From Siphonodentalium dalli (taxonomy: Eukaryota; Mollusca; Scaphopoda; Gadilida; Siphonodentaliidae): a stretch of DNA of 64,000 nt. The DNA lies in contig CP136064.1 of the NCBI GenBank assembly GCA_032622095.1, positions 133,121,129 to 133,185,128 on the forward strand, given 5' to 3'. The notes below the pieces were generated by a model. The model did not search any database and was not told the origin of the DNA. It was given only the letters and a program-made list of their open reading frames with translations. A program made the position numbers and the translations under genes. Below, one piece after another: positions 24,401 to 37,739 of this stretch; the first letter of the stretch is position 1, and each line of letters begins with the position of its first letter.

Positions 24401-27400
24401 TATTTTATATATTTGAATAAATTTGCTAATGAAAATAGATCATTAATCCGCTTTTATGATTGGAGCATCATGAAATTTTGCGAAAACCCTGTGAATTCTT
24501 GTATATATACGAGTCTCCCATATATAGGGAGACCCGCATATAAAAGATAATGAACTGGCACATAATAATTAATGCTGTACCAGCGCGACTCCCTTAATGA
24601 AAGGGTGAACATGCCGCTAATTAAAGAAGAATGAATTCTGCGAACACATGTCTTTCTGCAGGTAATAAATCTGGTGAACTAAAATTCTCATATCGGAACA
24701 CTTGGAAATGGATAATTTTTGCTCAAAATATCGATGAAGATGGCCGCCACAACCTCTGATTGGAACCACTTACATTGCTGTTAAAGTTCCGGTGTATATA
24801 TGTCGGGTTTTTGGTCATACTAAACACTGATTTTCATCAGCCGACTCGTGTATTTCCTTAGTGAGAACCAATCTCATGCAATTGCGATCGAAATAATTGT
24901 TTTACGTTGTTCTTGTATACAGCACATAATTATTATATGCGATTGATCTGGACAACATCTTAGACTACATTGGAATTCTCCGAGTAGCAGATGAATCCGT
25001 TTTGGCCACAGACTGTTTTCTTTCTAAAATCGCTGGGTTGTTCAGAGTTAACCTAATGTTCTGGACTGGTGGTGACGAAACTAGTCTATTTATGTGTATT
25101 GATTCCCTTATGAATATGATCATACAACAAAAAATATTTGTTAAATCCGAGTAGAAACACCAGAATTGTGCGTCCTGGAAATTTGCGTTTTGTGCTGATA
25201 TGCCTGCGGCCGCAAAATCCTCCGAAATTGTCAGACAAAGGCGGTCGTGTCAAAAGCCGATGTGACCGCAAGTATAGTGCGCCAAATTATGCCAGTATTA
25301 TGGGTCAGGGGAGGGGTGGTCCGTTGTACCAGATTTATTTTCGTCTCCGAATCAGATGAAATCTAAAAAATCCATTGAACATGCCAGAGTATTGGGCCTT
25401 CAAAGTTACCATTATGGACCAAACTCTGGACCAAACTGTTTGAAGTCAGAACTACTCCAAAACTCACTGTGTGGGAATTGTTACATCGGAAGTAGTTCTA
25501 TCGCCGGTATTGTGATGGTTCTTGGCTGATTTGTTACGGTTCCTTGTGATTAAAATTAATCAATTCGGGACAAAATCACGCATAATTATAGATATCTTGA
25601 ATGTATTATACTTTCCTGAATGAATACAGGCTACAGAAGTGCCGTATTATCGAAACCTGAACTCTACATCACAATTAACTCGGAATTAGCGAGTTAACGC
25701 GTAAATTATCACTGAAAATCAAGCCACGTAAACGCAATTCCTTTGTTTTTGGTGGCGTATAAAATATGAAACGCATTCTGAACACGAACACTGAGTGTAA
25801 AATATACCCGTGTTATTCTTCTGTAAAATAGCTGAGAAAATATCCAGATAGCGGTTAATAATTTGGAACTGTAGCCTCGTAATCAACACGTGTGCGTGTT
25901 ACCGTTCTATTTCAACCCAATCATGGCTGTGACGGTTCTATACATGAGATGTATTCGAACGATTTCTGCACTTTGAGCCAAATATTGTCTTGTGTATCTG
26001 ACATTTTAAACCAGATAATGACTGTAGCTTATGTCATTTACATAATACAACAGGTATATTAAGAAATAACACAATAAATACCAATTAATAATAGTAAGTG
26101 ATTTTAATTGGCAGAAACCAAATATTGAAAGTCCCGAGGGGTATAATATCATAATCATGCCTGCCTATATAAATAACCAATGGTAATAGAAATCTACTCT
26201 CAAGAGATTATGAAATGCTATTCATTGATTGAAAGATCCAGGTGGGACAATGTTTCGATGCCAGCACCTAGATATTTCTTCCTCGAAAGGCCCGCCTAAG
26301 GGACATTTACGCATGTGTGTCGCCCAAGCATGAACATATCTTATGAAATCACGTTCAACTAAATCGTTGATATGTTATGGCGTAGCCGAGGAATATGGGT
26401 GGTGGTGATGGGCCGGGGCTTGGACCGGGAGGGGTGCTTAATTGGTGTCTGCCCCCAACTTTGGTCAAATTTTTCAACAGTAACAAATTTCATACCTTAC
26501 ACTAGTTTAGTAGATTGCATGGTTGGAAATTTGAAATTGTTCCCGTAGTTTGATTTTACAACAATGACTGAGGAAAGTCCCTCCTTATGTACATACCCAC
26601 ATTTTAATAATAATGTGTTCGTTTAAAGTGTAAATGTCCGCCGCGCTCATTTAAAACAATATTAACAATATTCAATTCCTATCTAATCATCGGGGCCGAC
26701 TTCTCTCAGGTCGACTTCGCGTCGGTCGTCTTCGTATTGGGCCATCTTCATATTGGGTCGACTTCACATGCGCCCGACTTCACTCTTTTGACCATGCAAT
26801 AGTCACATGATTTTGTAAAACTTCCATTGGCTGATTGAGTTACTTTTAAATGTTTAGTATTGTTTCCCGTATTTACATTTCGGAATATCCCAGAGGATGC
26901 GTGACTACTCATGCCCAAGACCAGTTGCCCCGGGGATGATCTTGCATGTTCCGGGCGACAGCTATAGTAAGTCAAAGGCGGTTGTCCAAATAATTTTTTT
27001 GAGGAGAGGACTTTAAAAAAGAATTTTGCTTGTTGTCCAATCCTCTTCATAAATCTATATATTTCTACATTATGTCATATGTTTGATTTTTTGAAATAAA
27101 TATTGTTTACACCAAATAATTTTTGCTTTCACTTCATCCATTTTTCATTTTATTTAATATTACAAAAGCTAGCCTTTACTAATATAAAACAATTACCCCC
27201 CCCCCCCTTACAGGCGAGTGGATACAATTAATTGCTTGATTGATTGCAATCAGGGATCTCTTAACAGGAATCTGAGTGGCATGGCTTCGCTGTCTAGAGG
27301 CTTAGAAGTTAGAACAAACCCTGAGTGATTGCCGGTCAGATTATCCTGAACAGCAGAACAAGTGCGAAGAAGAAATAACGAATTCTAGCACCTAACTTAT

Positions 27401-28559
27401 ATAATCAGCATCCAGCAAGCGGATGCCCAACATAAACTTCTTAAATTGCGTAATCAGAACAATGTATGGGTGTCAGCGAACTTTTAACGTCTTATTTTTT
27501 GGCTTTCTGACGATTAAAATGCGTCTGTATACGAAAATAGACAACATAAAATACAATCTATATATCCCGTCTACGCTCACAATCGCTTTCCGAAGGTCAG
27601 CACTACAGTTAATCGGCAATGTTGATCCTGCAAAACGCGTTATTTTTCAAACTAGCTGGAGACTTGGTGAAATTTGAAAGGCGTAACACAGGTTATTGAA
27701 TAAGCATGGGAATGGAGTGTAATTAATACAAATTGATGACAATTGCTGCAAATTTCACTTAATGCATATTGAGTTGTGTTTATTTTTGGTTAATTTCACG
27801 ACATGGTCAGTTTGAACCATTATCCTGCCAAATATTAGCCCTAGTATAATTACCCGTATAAAACCGATTAAATGGGGAGAGAACCGACTCGGTCAGGAGA
27901 ACACCCAAACAAATATCAAAATTCGCGGTTTTATTCGTTATTATAACTCGCACAATGGAATTTTCGTTATAATTACGCTCGTTAGGGCCACCGATCGTGA
28001 GGGGAATGGGAAAAATAATCGAATTATCAGCTAGGTGGCTCCATAATTGCGTTGTAACTGTCAAAAAGTTGCGAAAATGTATAATTTCGAATACAAGGAA
28101 CCGTCACAAATCAGTCAAGAACCATCACAAACCGACAATAGAACGCCTTCCGATGTAACAGTTCCTACACAGTGCCAAAGCTGAAAGTCGTCAGAAGTCG
28201 TATACTACGTCGATGTGGCCGGTATAAAGAGCGCTCGATGTGTGCCAAATTTTGTCAGTATCGGTTCAGTATTGTGGGTCTAAATATAACACAGTTATAT
28301 AGCCCCCAAATTAAATTAACAAACTATGCAATTGTTCCTCCACAATTAAAACAACTAAAAGACTCTGAATCATAAACTGAAAGAATTTTCAAAATCCGTT
28401 GCAAAATAGAAGTTTTGTGCACTCAATATGCTTGATACTACTTTACTCTAGCTTACGGGGGCATCAGACACACCAAATGTCGTGACTGTCGAACATGGTC
28501 CGGGCCTTTTGTCCCTCAGCGTTTAAGCCATTTTAATATAAAAGAAATTGTCCGCGTAT
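24401..28559. other. Gene-poor AT-rich DNA with fragments of repeat X
   Basis: No ORF with recognisable motifs. Contains a 7-bp stem hairpin near 24,510-24,533 (GTCTCCC-ATATATA-GGGAGAC), poly-C near 27,197, and a short GTCGACTTC-type degenerate repeat at about 26,697-26,785. Text around 24.7-25.1 kb resembles repeat X. Confidence 0.5.
25468..25560. repeat. Inverted partner of 28,090-28,175
   Basis: ACATCGGAAGTAGTTCTATCG and the following GATGGTTCTTGGCTGATTTG read as the reverse complement of 28,098-28,170, with some mismatches. The two copies are about 2.6 kb apart in opposite orientation and may be ends of one large decayed element. Confidence 0.55.
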
Positions 28560-28930
28560 ACACCAAGCAATATATATTTTTGTGAAGCCAAGACATAGTG
28601 CCACCGTTTTAGTGAATAATTGGAACATCCCGTCCAAGAGGGCCGACAAAAAGGCCGCTAAAAACTGGAAAATTGAACTAATTTTCACGAATATGCTCTG
28701 ATCAGTTTCTGCTGTTTGGGACTGGTGGAGAATCGTGACTATTTTGTATATTTCATGTTAACTGATCATTGGAGCAATGAATTATGACATTATTAGGGCC
28801 CCAGCCCTCGAATCCACCAAACAGTCGATATTACAGAACAACACGGTATAAAAGTACACCAGAAATCGTCATATTTGAATAATAAATGAGCAGAATTGGG
28901 CGATGTAAGTGATGCATACCATTTAGCTGT
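28560..28930 (+). repeat. Dispersed repeat X, partial copy
   Basis: Carries the X landmarks: TTTTTGTGAAGCCAAGACAT, a 'GATGGCCGCCAAAATGGC'-like stretch, GATCAGTTTCTGCTGTTTGG and ACTGATCATTGGAGCAAT. The same order occurs at 36.6-37.0 kb, inverted at 41.0-41.4 kb, and at 31.3/35.2 kb. No coding capacity; nature unknown. Confidence 0.6.
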
Positions 28931-30530
28931 CATATTTTCTACCGTCCTGGTTATGATTTATTACGAATAGCGATAACCAACACTGTTTTATTAACTCCGG
29001 ACTGCAGGCTCCATGGGAAGGTTCATTTTAATGGATATCGACATTTGCTTTAGAAACTATAGTAGTTTGAAATATGTGGCGACAACAATTTTATGTACAA
29101 CAAGACATATAAACTTGTAATATTTATGTTGTCGATTGTTGAGACAAAACATCACAGCATCACTTGTCATATGCAACATGTCAGTTATTGTGATCTGGTT
29201 GCAACACATACATGTTCACCTTAACATTTTGTCGGGACGAAACGAGAAATTGCTTCCTACATATCGATATATGAATTCCTCGATAACCTGAAACAAATAC
29301 TTGTTTCAGCAACAACGATCTCTAAATGCATTTGATAATCGGAAGCCATATTTTCTTAACCAGTAAATATTCGAAACAGCCCCGGCCATACCCCCACCAT
29401 TAGTGACATATTTAATATAAGCCCATGATTACAACCAATACATATGTAGTAACACATATCCATGTAGATGCATCCCATAAGTGGTTTGGATACTTTATTT
29501 GTCTATTATGAAGTACATTCTATCCTTTTCATTATAATTTCACTTCATTAGTTGCCACTTCATGTTTATATACGTAGGGGCGACAGGAAGACGGCCCATC
29601 TGGGCCATGTCGCTCCTGTATAATATCATTTTTGTTTGTTTATTATCACCATTGTCATAAGCTTGTAAATATTATACAAATAAACAATCATCATACATCT
29701 TTTGGTACATTGCGTTAGAATATCTTTTATGTTGGAAAATCCAACTGGGACAAATTTGGTAAATTTGAGTTTCTATGGCAACGATGACTACTAATCGACT
29801 GTTTGGAAATTTTACATTAAATAATGCGTATCGTGAATAATTTTTTAACAACCTAAAAGTTTACAATGGTTTATGGAAAAACTTGTAGTGGCCGACATTT
29901 CCACATATACATGGTGACCTTGAAATGTCAAGGTCACACGTAAAGGTCAAGGTCATTGTTTTATCAGTCATAGCAGTCATATTTTCGACCGTCCTGGTTA
30001 TGATTTATTACAAATAGCGATCACCAACACTATTTTGTAAACTCCGGAATTCAGGCTCCATGGGAAGGTTCATTGAAAAAGATATCGATATCTGATTTGG
30101 AAACTATAGCAGTTTGAAATATGAAATATTTTTATGTACAACTATGTACAACAAGACATAATATGTGATATTTATATAGATTGTGAGACAAAAATCACAA
30201 CATAACTTGTCATGCAACAAATCAGTTAGTGCGAACTGATTGTAACACACAATCTTTTGGTACACTGGATAGCTGAATGCCTACTTTGTTAGAATATTTA
30301 GGAAATTCCCATTGGGACAATTTGGTAAATTTAAGTTTCTATGGCAACGATGGTCAATCATGGGTTATATGGAGATTTTACATTAAATTATTCTTATAAT
30401 GGACAATTCAACAACTACGTCAACGTTTGCACTGGTTTGTGAAAGAACCAGTAGGGTCCACATTTCCACATATGTGGTTGGAAGGCTTGGAAGGGCAAGG
30501 CTACATTCAAAGGTCATAGTAATTATAAAC
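28931..30530 (+). repeat. Diverged direct duplication of about 0.55-1 kb
   Basis: 28,931-29,940 and 29,968-30,520 share ordered blocks: CGTCCTGGTTATGATTTATT, CAGGCTCCATGGGAAGGTTC, TTTGGTACA..., TTTCTATGGCAACGATG, CATTTCCACATAT. The first copy is longer because of a 478-bp insertion at 29,214-29,691. No gene is visible. Confidence 0.65.
29214..29691 (+). mobile_element. Inserted 3' end of a retroposon, 7-bp target duplication
   Basis: Comparison with the second copy of the duplication shows an insertion flanked by CATACAT (29,207-29,213 and 29,692-29,698). Near its end it has a nested hairpin at 29,577-29,617 (GCGAC ... GGCCCA-TC-TGGGCC ... GTCGC), then AAATAAACAATCATCAT. A structured 3' end, short tail repeats and a small target duplication fit a 5'-truncated non-LTR retrotransposon or a SINE-like passenger. 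No ORF is preserved. Confidence 0.5.
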
Positions 30531-31360
30531 AAGAGCATCGCTAGGGCGTGGCAAAATACTCATGTCGTAATTTCATAACGAGTAATTCATATGCCAAATT
30601 TGACGGACGGAATCCAAATTCAAACCTATAATTTCATATGGGTAATCCATATAACAAATTTGAAAACAATCAGAATCAGATAATTAACACTAAAATTTAT
30701 CATGCAGAAACAGAAATAATCGGCAAGGACAATAACTCCGGAAAAAATTGGCGGGCGGAACCAAAATTTGAACTTGACCTGTATTTTGGGCAAGTAAACT
30801 GACATACCAAATTTCATTCCATGACGTTCACACTTACTAAAGTTATCATTTTCGAAAAAGCGAACGGATAGACCGACCAAAACATAATAGGTTCCGTTTT
30901 TACAAAACGGGTGTATAAAAACAAATTCTTACCGTTTAACCAAGACATTTGCCACTGAGGTGGTTCAAACTTATGATGGGATAAAGAATATAGTTTAGTA
31001 GATTAAGTCCAATTTTCAAGGCAATTGTTCAATATGTGACTAAAGCATGAAACTTTGCACATATGTAGATATTCACATACTAATTGATATTAGATGTGGA
31101 GCCATGCTGAAATTCCAAATTTAAAGAGCATTTCATGATTGTATAATTTAGTAAATGTCGCAATTAATCTTACCATGAAATATCGATTTAAAATTTGGAA
31201 TATACAGTAAGTATGACTGTGAGATAAAATGCCACATTTCAGGGTAAAATTTGAACTCCCGCCCATGATGGCAATCAAAATGGCGGTTAGAAGTGGAAAA
31301 TTTGACGTTTTTCACTAATATCTTCCAGATCAGTTTCTGCTGTATGGAACTGGTTCAGAA
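30531..31360. other. Gene-free DNA: a 160-bp-family copy and the start of an X copy
   Basis: 30,750-30,900 matches the 160-bp repeat family (GAACTTGACCTGTATTTTGG, CACTTACTAAAGTTATCAT). 31,000-31,360 is X-like and is interrupted by the foldback element at 31,363; X resumes at 35,189. Confidence 0.55.
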
Positions 31361-33447
31361 TAAGCGAGTTGCCAATCTCGACCGGAAGCGCCGCCATTTT
31401 GATATGACGTATTTGTCCCCGAATGTTTTTCCAGCGTCGTTATCTATTTTCGATTCGCGATGCCTACGTTTCTGTTTTATCTTATATGTCCCTGTCAGAA
31501 CAATGGTCCCAGCGTGTTGACAATGATTTGGTGGTTATTTTAAAATTGCATCTATAGTACAATGGGGGGGGGTTTAGACAGGAACATAATGATAATAATA
31601 ATAATAATATAATAACTAATTATGTTGAAATGCCTATATACGGTAGTAAAATGTACGATTGTCTGTTTCCAAAGCATGTGCTGAATATATGTATCTCTCA
31701 TAGAATATAGGAATGGTTGACCACTATTAGTCCCTGTCGATAATTTCTACTCTGGCTACGCACGTATAGATATTATATTCCACCCGTTTGAAATGTTTGA
31801 ACTGTGTTGTGTTCTGACGGGGAACTTCATAGCATTCAACACACAAAACAGGCAATATATTTCTTTGTTAGTGCACATGTTCCTTAATAATCTATTTCAC
31901 AGTAGGGGCCATGGTACCCGGAAGAAATTCCACGACTGTAAGGGATGCAAATCAGACTTGGCAATTTGACATAGTTCATGCATGCAATCTCGAGCTTACT
32001 GTGGAATATCCTTCAATATCGGTACATAGTTATTACCGAGGAACAGGTATTACTCAAGAAATATATTATAGCTGCAATGTTTGTGTCAATCTTTAATATA
32101 AACTTCCCTGACAGGACATGAACACGTTCCCATTATTTGAGGTGGTGGATTATGATCTCTATATGGACATAATCAGAGTAGAGATTCATGACATGCATTT
32201 TATCAGACACAATGTGGGGGGGGTGAATATGGGTGTGTCGGGGCCGGAAAATGGGTAATGATTTTTTTTCCTACACTGAAATTTACTGACGTTGTCCTTT
32301 ATTAATCTTATATAGACTCACATCTATATATCATTTAGAACACATTTAACTCCATGTGGGCCGGGGCCTATATGGTCTGAATTTCCAATAGCGGTATAAA
32401 TGCAAGCATTCTGCCAAACATAACTCGATGTTGCCAAGTTTGTGCTAGCAATATTATGTCGACATTATCGTGTCTATGTATGTTGCTGTCAGTCATTGGA
32501 CTCAATGATTACACAAAAAAAATATTTTATTTTACGGATACCCCACTTATAATAGTAAGATTACAGTTAGGTCATGTACGGTGCTCATGACAATGTGTCG
32601 AACCTGTTTCGGTGTTAATTGGAGAGTTTACCTCATTAAAACTCGATATCGTGGTCAACATTCATGGGAAGATTTCGGGCAGATCGAAAATTCAAACACG
32701 AGTCAGAATGAGTGAAGGTTTTATTGAGTAAGTTATACGTGGCGGCGAAATATGGGGTCGAATTGATACCTCTATATTTTTACGGGGCTGAAGCCTTTTT
32801 TTGGCTGAAGGGTCACTCTCACCAAAAAAGGTGCCGAATGGTACACAGGGTTTGTAAACGTGCTGAAGGGCACACACGGGTATATATACACAGGATTATG
32901 GTCTGCATTAACACCGTTCATTAAACTGTGTTTCTGAAAGTCTGGCGGCCATCATATTTGTTTTCAATTGATTTTAATGTTCATTGGAACGTAACAATTA
33001 ATTACAGAACTCATGACAGTCACGAAAACTAAACGTCATTTAGAACGAGATTTAAAAACATATGTATTCTTCATCACAATTTCAAAATCTGTGTACCCTT
33101 CATTATCGCCAGTTAAAAAATATATAAGAACAAGTTAGGTAATCTATCGAATATAGAGGTATCAATTCGACCCCATATTTCGCCGCCACGTATAACTTAC
33201 TCAATAAAACCTTCACTCATTCTGACTCGTGTTTGAATTTTCGATCTGCCCGAAATCTTCCCATGAATGTTGACCACGATATCGAGTTTTAATGAGGTAA
33301 ACTCTCCAATTAACACCGAAACAGGTTCGATACATTGTCATGAGCACCGTACATGACCTAACTGTAATCTTACTATTATAAGTGGGGTATAAAATTAAAT
33401 ATTTTTTTTGTGTAATCATTGAGTCCAATGACTGACAGCAACATACA

Positions 33448-33918
33448 ATGAAAGATGAATACATAAACAAATATATCATTAGCGTGGACAATCCACACAG
33501 CAAATTGAGAACGTACCAAAGTTTCAAAACCGTATTCCGAATTGAACCGTATCTACTAAATATAAAGTCAATAAAAGAACGAGAACAATTTTGTAGATTG
33601 CGAATTAGCTCTCATGCACTGGCAATTGAAAAAGGCAGATATAAGCGGCCCCCAACGCCCGCTAATGAACGAGTATGCAAATATTGTGACTCACGGTCTG
33701 TTGAAGATGAAAAACATTTCGTTCTTTATTGTCAAAAATATGTCGAATTGAGAAAAGACCTTTTCGAGAAACTAGCAGCGATAAACATTATGTTCACAGA
33801 AGCCAGCGACTTGGAGAAATTTATATATATCATGCGAAACGATGAGGAGCAATCCAGCGATGTTATCAGCAAAGCTATGAGCAACTTTCTCATAGCACAC
33901 GAGACTACTAACAGCTGA
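33448..33918 (+). pseudogene. C-terminal fragment of a non-LTR retrotransposon reverse transcriptase protein (zinc-knuckle tail)
   Basis: 156 codons are open from the truncation point; the ATG is at the insertion edge and is probably not a real start. A typical non-LTR C-terminal tail is visible: a basic helix-rich segment with FCRLRISSHALAIEKGRY, then ERVCKYC...VEDEKHFVLYC. This forms a CX2CX9HX4C cluster (Cys77, Cys80, His90, Cys95). Family knowledge places this motif after the thumb of the RT, where it is thought to bind nucleic acid. The RT palm and endonuclease domains are absent, so the copy is dead. The frame itself is intact, so insertion was fairly recent. The clade is not determined. 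Confidence 0.75.
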
Positions 33919-34123
33919 AGTTAGATAATAGGCCTACTCAATCTTTCAAACACCAACTGGCACTACTGACTTAATACCAACCAAATAATTATTGTATAGA
34001 TGTATATATGTCTTGTGTTAAAATGTGTTATTTTACATATTGTTATGTCACCATTATGTATACATGCATACGGCTCTCACGAGCGTCTTTATGCTAATAA
34101 ATCTATCTATCTATCTATCTATC
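33448..34123 (+). mobile_element. 5'-truncated non-LTR retrotransposon inserted in the right arm
   Basis: The left arm of the foldback shows the uninterrupted site. In the right arm 676 bp are inserted between TACA copies (33,444-33,447 and 34,124-34,127). The insert starts in mid-ORF, ends its ORF at 33,918, has a short 3' UTR and finishes in a (TCTA)n tail. These are hallmarks of target-primed reverse transcription with 5' truncation. The exact duplication length is uncertain because the tail repeat overlaps TACA. Confidence 0.8.
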
Positions 34124-35188
34124 TACATAGACACGATAATGTCGACATAATATTGCTAGCACAAACTTGGCAACATCGAGTTATGTTTGGCAGAATGCTT
34201 GCATTTATACCGCTATTGGAAATTCAGACCATATAGGCCCCGGCCCACATGGAGTTAAATGTGTTCTAAATGATATATAGATGTGAGTCTATATAAGATT
34301 AATAAAGGACAACGTCAGTAAATTTCAGTGTAGGAAAAAAAATAATTACCCATTTTCCGGCCCCGACACACCCATATTCACCCCCACCCCCACATTGTGT
34401 CTGATAAAATGCATGTCATGAATCTCTACTCTGATTATGTCCATATAGAGATCATAATCCACCACCTCAAATAATGGGAACGTGTTCATGTCCTGTCAGG
34501 GAAGTTTATATTAAAGATTGACACAAACATTGCAGCTATAATATATTTCTTGAGTAATACCTGTTCCTCGGTAATAACTATGTACCGATATTGAAGGATA
34601 TTCCACAGTAAGTGTATAGGTCCCAGCTCGAGATTGCATGCATGAACTATGTCAAATTGCCAAGTCTGATTTGCATCCCTTACATTCGTGGAATTTCTTC
34701 CGGGTACCATGGCCCCTACTGTGAAATAGATTATTAAGGAACATGTGCACTAACAAAGAAATATATTGCCTGTTTTGTGTGTTGAATGCTATGAAGTTCC
34801 CCGTCAGAACACTAATAGTGGTCAACCATTCCTATATTCTATGAGAGATACATATATTCAGCACATGCTTTGGAAACAGACAATCGTACATTTTACTACC
34901 GTATATAGGCTTGAAATACATAGGCATTTCAACATAATTAGTTATTATATTATTATTATTATTATCATTATGTTCCTGTCTAAACCCCCCCCCCCCAATT
35001 GTACTATAAAATAACCACCAAATCATTGTCAACACGCTGGGACCATTGTTCTGACAGGGACATATAAGATAAAACAGAAACGCAGGCATCGCGAATCGAA
35101 AATAGATAACGACGCTGGAAAAACATGCGGGGACAAATACGTCATATCAAAATGGCGGCGCTTCCGGTCGAGATTGGCAACTCGCTTA

Positions 35189-35885
35189 TTGTGTCATTAT
35201 TTTTAAATTATTCATACTAACTAATTGGGTCAATGAAATATGCCATTCATGATGTCCCATCCCCTTCCGCGCACTCAAAAGTTATAATTTTTACAGAACT
35301 CGGTATGAAATTTCACCAAAAATTAACATTATGATTCAAGTCATATTTTAACAAGAAATGGACAGAACTGTGCAGACTAATTTAGGCATACCATTACTTA
35401 TGAATATTTCAACTCAATGGAACCAAAATTGTCACTTGGTCTGAAAATGGCTGCCAAAATGGCGACCAAAACATGGGAAATTGTAAATATTGGCCCAGTA
35501 TGCCATGTAATCGCTTACAAGTTGTGGTCGATGAATAAAGTTGGCTATTCTGTCTTATATACATTAAATTATAATAATGTTGATGCACATTTGTTAAGTA
35601 TTACTAAAGTAACCAGTGAAATTACCAGAAATATTGGATTTTTCTATCACAAACTTGACATCAAAATCGGCAAAAATTTACTTTTCAGGTTTGGACAATA
35701 TATTCAAGCAAAAGAAACTATCTTTGGTATAAAAGATGTTTATTGTTTTGAGATGTCTTAAATGCGTTCACACTGATGTGTTTTAGACAAAATTACTCAA
35801 GATGGCTTCCAAAATGGCAAACAAATTTGGTAAAAAAAAAACTTTTATTTTTTTTAACATATAGCCCGAACATTATTCTCTGTTC
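35189..35885 (+). repeat. Dispersed repeat X, continuation
   Basis: Resumes the X copy split by the foldback element. Contains AAAATGGCTGCCAAAATGGC and TGGCTATTCTG...TATACATT phrases that recur at about 37,030-37,180. The open frame at 35,417-35,761 runs through repeat text and has no recognisable domain, so it is not called a gene. Confidence 0.6.
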
Positions 35886-37739
35886 CCTAGTTAGGGAGCC
35901 CGCATATGTTCTATTTACACTTTTGCGTACAAAAGGTTTGACCCCCTAAAGTTGGTACCAATAATGGAACCTTCTGAAAAACCGATTTCTTAAGTTGCGC
36001 ATTCCTGGGGTTTAGGGGCCGCTGAACCCCAAAAAGTGCCAAAAATCACTTCTATTTACACTTCCGCGTACATCGATGAATTTTGGTTTGATGATACTCC
36101 TAAGTGTACTGATTAAGAAAACACAACTTAAGAAAGGGATTTTCCTGGGGTTTTCAGATAAGAAAGGGGGTCCCATGCTGAACCCCAAAACGTGATTTTT
36201 CACTTTTTTTTACACTTTCGCGTACATCCATAATTTTTGGTCTCAACGTACTTTGATATATACTAATTATAAAAACACAACTTAAGAAGCAACTTTTCCT
36301 GGGGTTTTAAGATAAGAAGGGGGTCATCGGGTCACCCATCAAAACGTAAAAAATTACTTTTATTTACATGATTGCATTCGTCCAACGTGTGTGTATGTGC
36401 GGACACCCCTGGAACATTGCACTATTACAACCAGTACATCCCTAAATCGATACGATCAACTTAAGAAATATATAATATATATTCATGTCGTTTTCTGATA
36501 AGAACGAGACTTGTTACCCCCCCCCCCCCCCCACAACCCGATCCATTTTCTAGAACTATAAGTGAGCCAGTTTTATGAAAATTATAGCGGGAAAATCTAG
36601 TAAAATGTATACAAATGTATATATTTTCGTGAAGCTAAGTCATAATGACACTTTTTTGGGCCAAAATTGAAACTCGCCATCCAAGATGGCCGCCAAAATG
36701 GCTGCCGGAAGTTGAAAATATGACATTTTTCACAAATATCTTCTAGATCAATTCATGCTGTTTGGAACTGGTTGAGTAATGCAACTTTATTTTGTGTTTT
36801 GTATATTAACTGATCATTGGAGCAATTAAATATGCAATTATTGGGGTCCTAACCCCTTTCGATCCCTCAAAAATTCGATTGTACAGAATGTGGTATAAAA
36901 TTTCACCAACAAATCACAATTGGGATTCTAGTCATATTTCAACAAGAAATCAACAGAACTTTGTAATGTGAGTGAGGCATATCATTACCTATGCATATTC
37001 CAAATAACTGAAACCAAAATTCTTACTTTGGCTCAAAATGGCTACCAATATGGCCGCCAAAATATGGAAAATGGTAAATATTACACCAGCGTGTCCTGCA
37101 ATCGCTTACAAGTTGTGTTGATGTATAAAATTGGCTATTCTGCGTTCTATACATTGGATACTAACATGTCTGATGCACCATGGTTAATTGTTACTATTTT
37201 CACCACTGACATCGTCAAAAATATTGGACTTTTCTCTAAACAACTTGACATAAATATCGGCAAAAGTTTCAGGTTTGAACCATTTTTTCAGGTAAAATAT
37301 AACTATCTTTGGATTGAAAGGTGATTATTGTTTCGGTCTATCTTAAATGTGACACACTACGGTGTTTATAGACCAAATTGCTCAAGATGGCTTCCAAAAT
37401 GGCAACCAAATTTGTAAAATGCTAATTTTTTACATATATCCCGAACATTCTCTGCATTATCCGAAAAGGTAGCAAATTGTGACTCACTTGGTTATTATAC
37501 GTGTTAGTTAATTAACTGACAACTACATGTTCTAGTCCCAGTTCCGTATGTGGCATGACAAATTCATTTTAAAGTATGTAATTTTGCCGAGAACCTCTTT
37601 TGTGATTTTGGCCATATTTATTGAAAGGAAATGGGCAGAACTTTGAGACAGAACTGAGCTGGACCATAATCTTTGGCTATTCTGGTCCATTATGATAAAA
37701 AAAAATGTCAACAGGATACAGTGTGGATGCCAAGATCGT

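Larger units (their letters stand above)
31363..35186. mobile_element. Large foldback element, ~1.4-kb inverted arms, TA target duplication
   Basis: The left arm (31,363-32,778) and right arm (33,150-35,186) are reverse complements over most of their length, around a 371-bp spacer. The ends read AGCGAGTTGCCAATCTCG and its complement, flanked by TA (31,361-31,362 and 35,187-35,188). The surrounding sequence is one copy of repeat X split at that TA. Arm differences: about 95 bp present only at left (near 31,730-31,825), 17 bp only at right (near 34,613), different C/G-run lengths, and a retrotransposon insertion in the right arm. No transposase ORF. TA duplication and long terminal inverted repeats suggest a non-autonomous cut-and-paste element; the superfamily is not determined. 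Confidence 0.75.

Noticed and set aside
35417-35761. 114-codon frame
   Set aside because: It lies inside dispersed repeat X and its equivalent in other X copies is not preserved as a frame.
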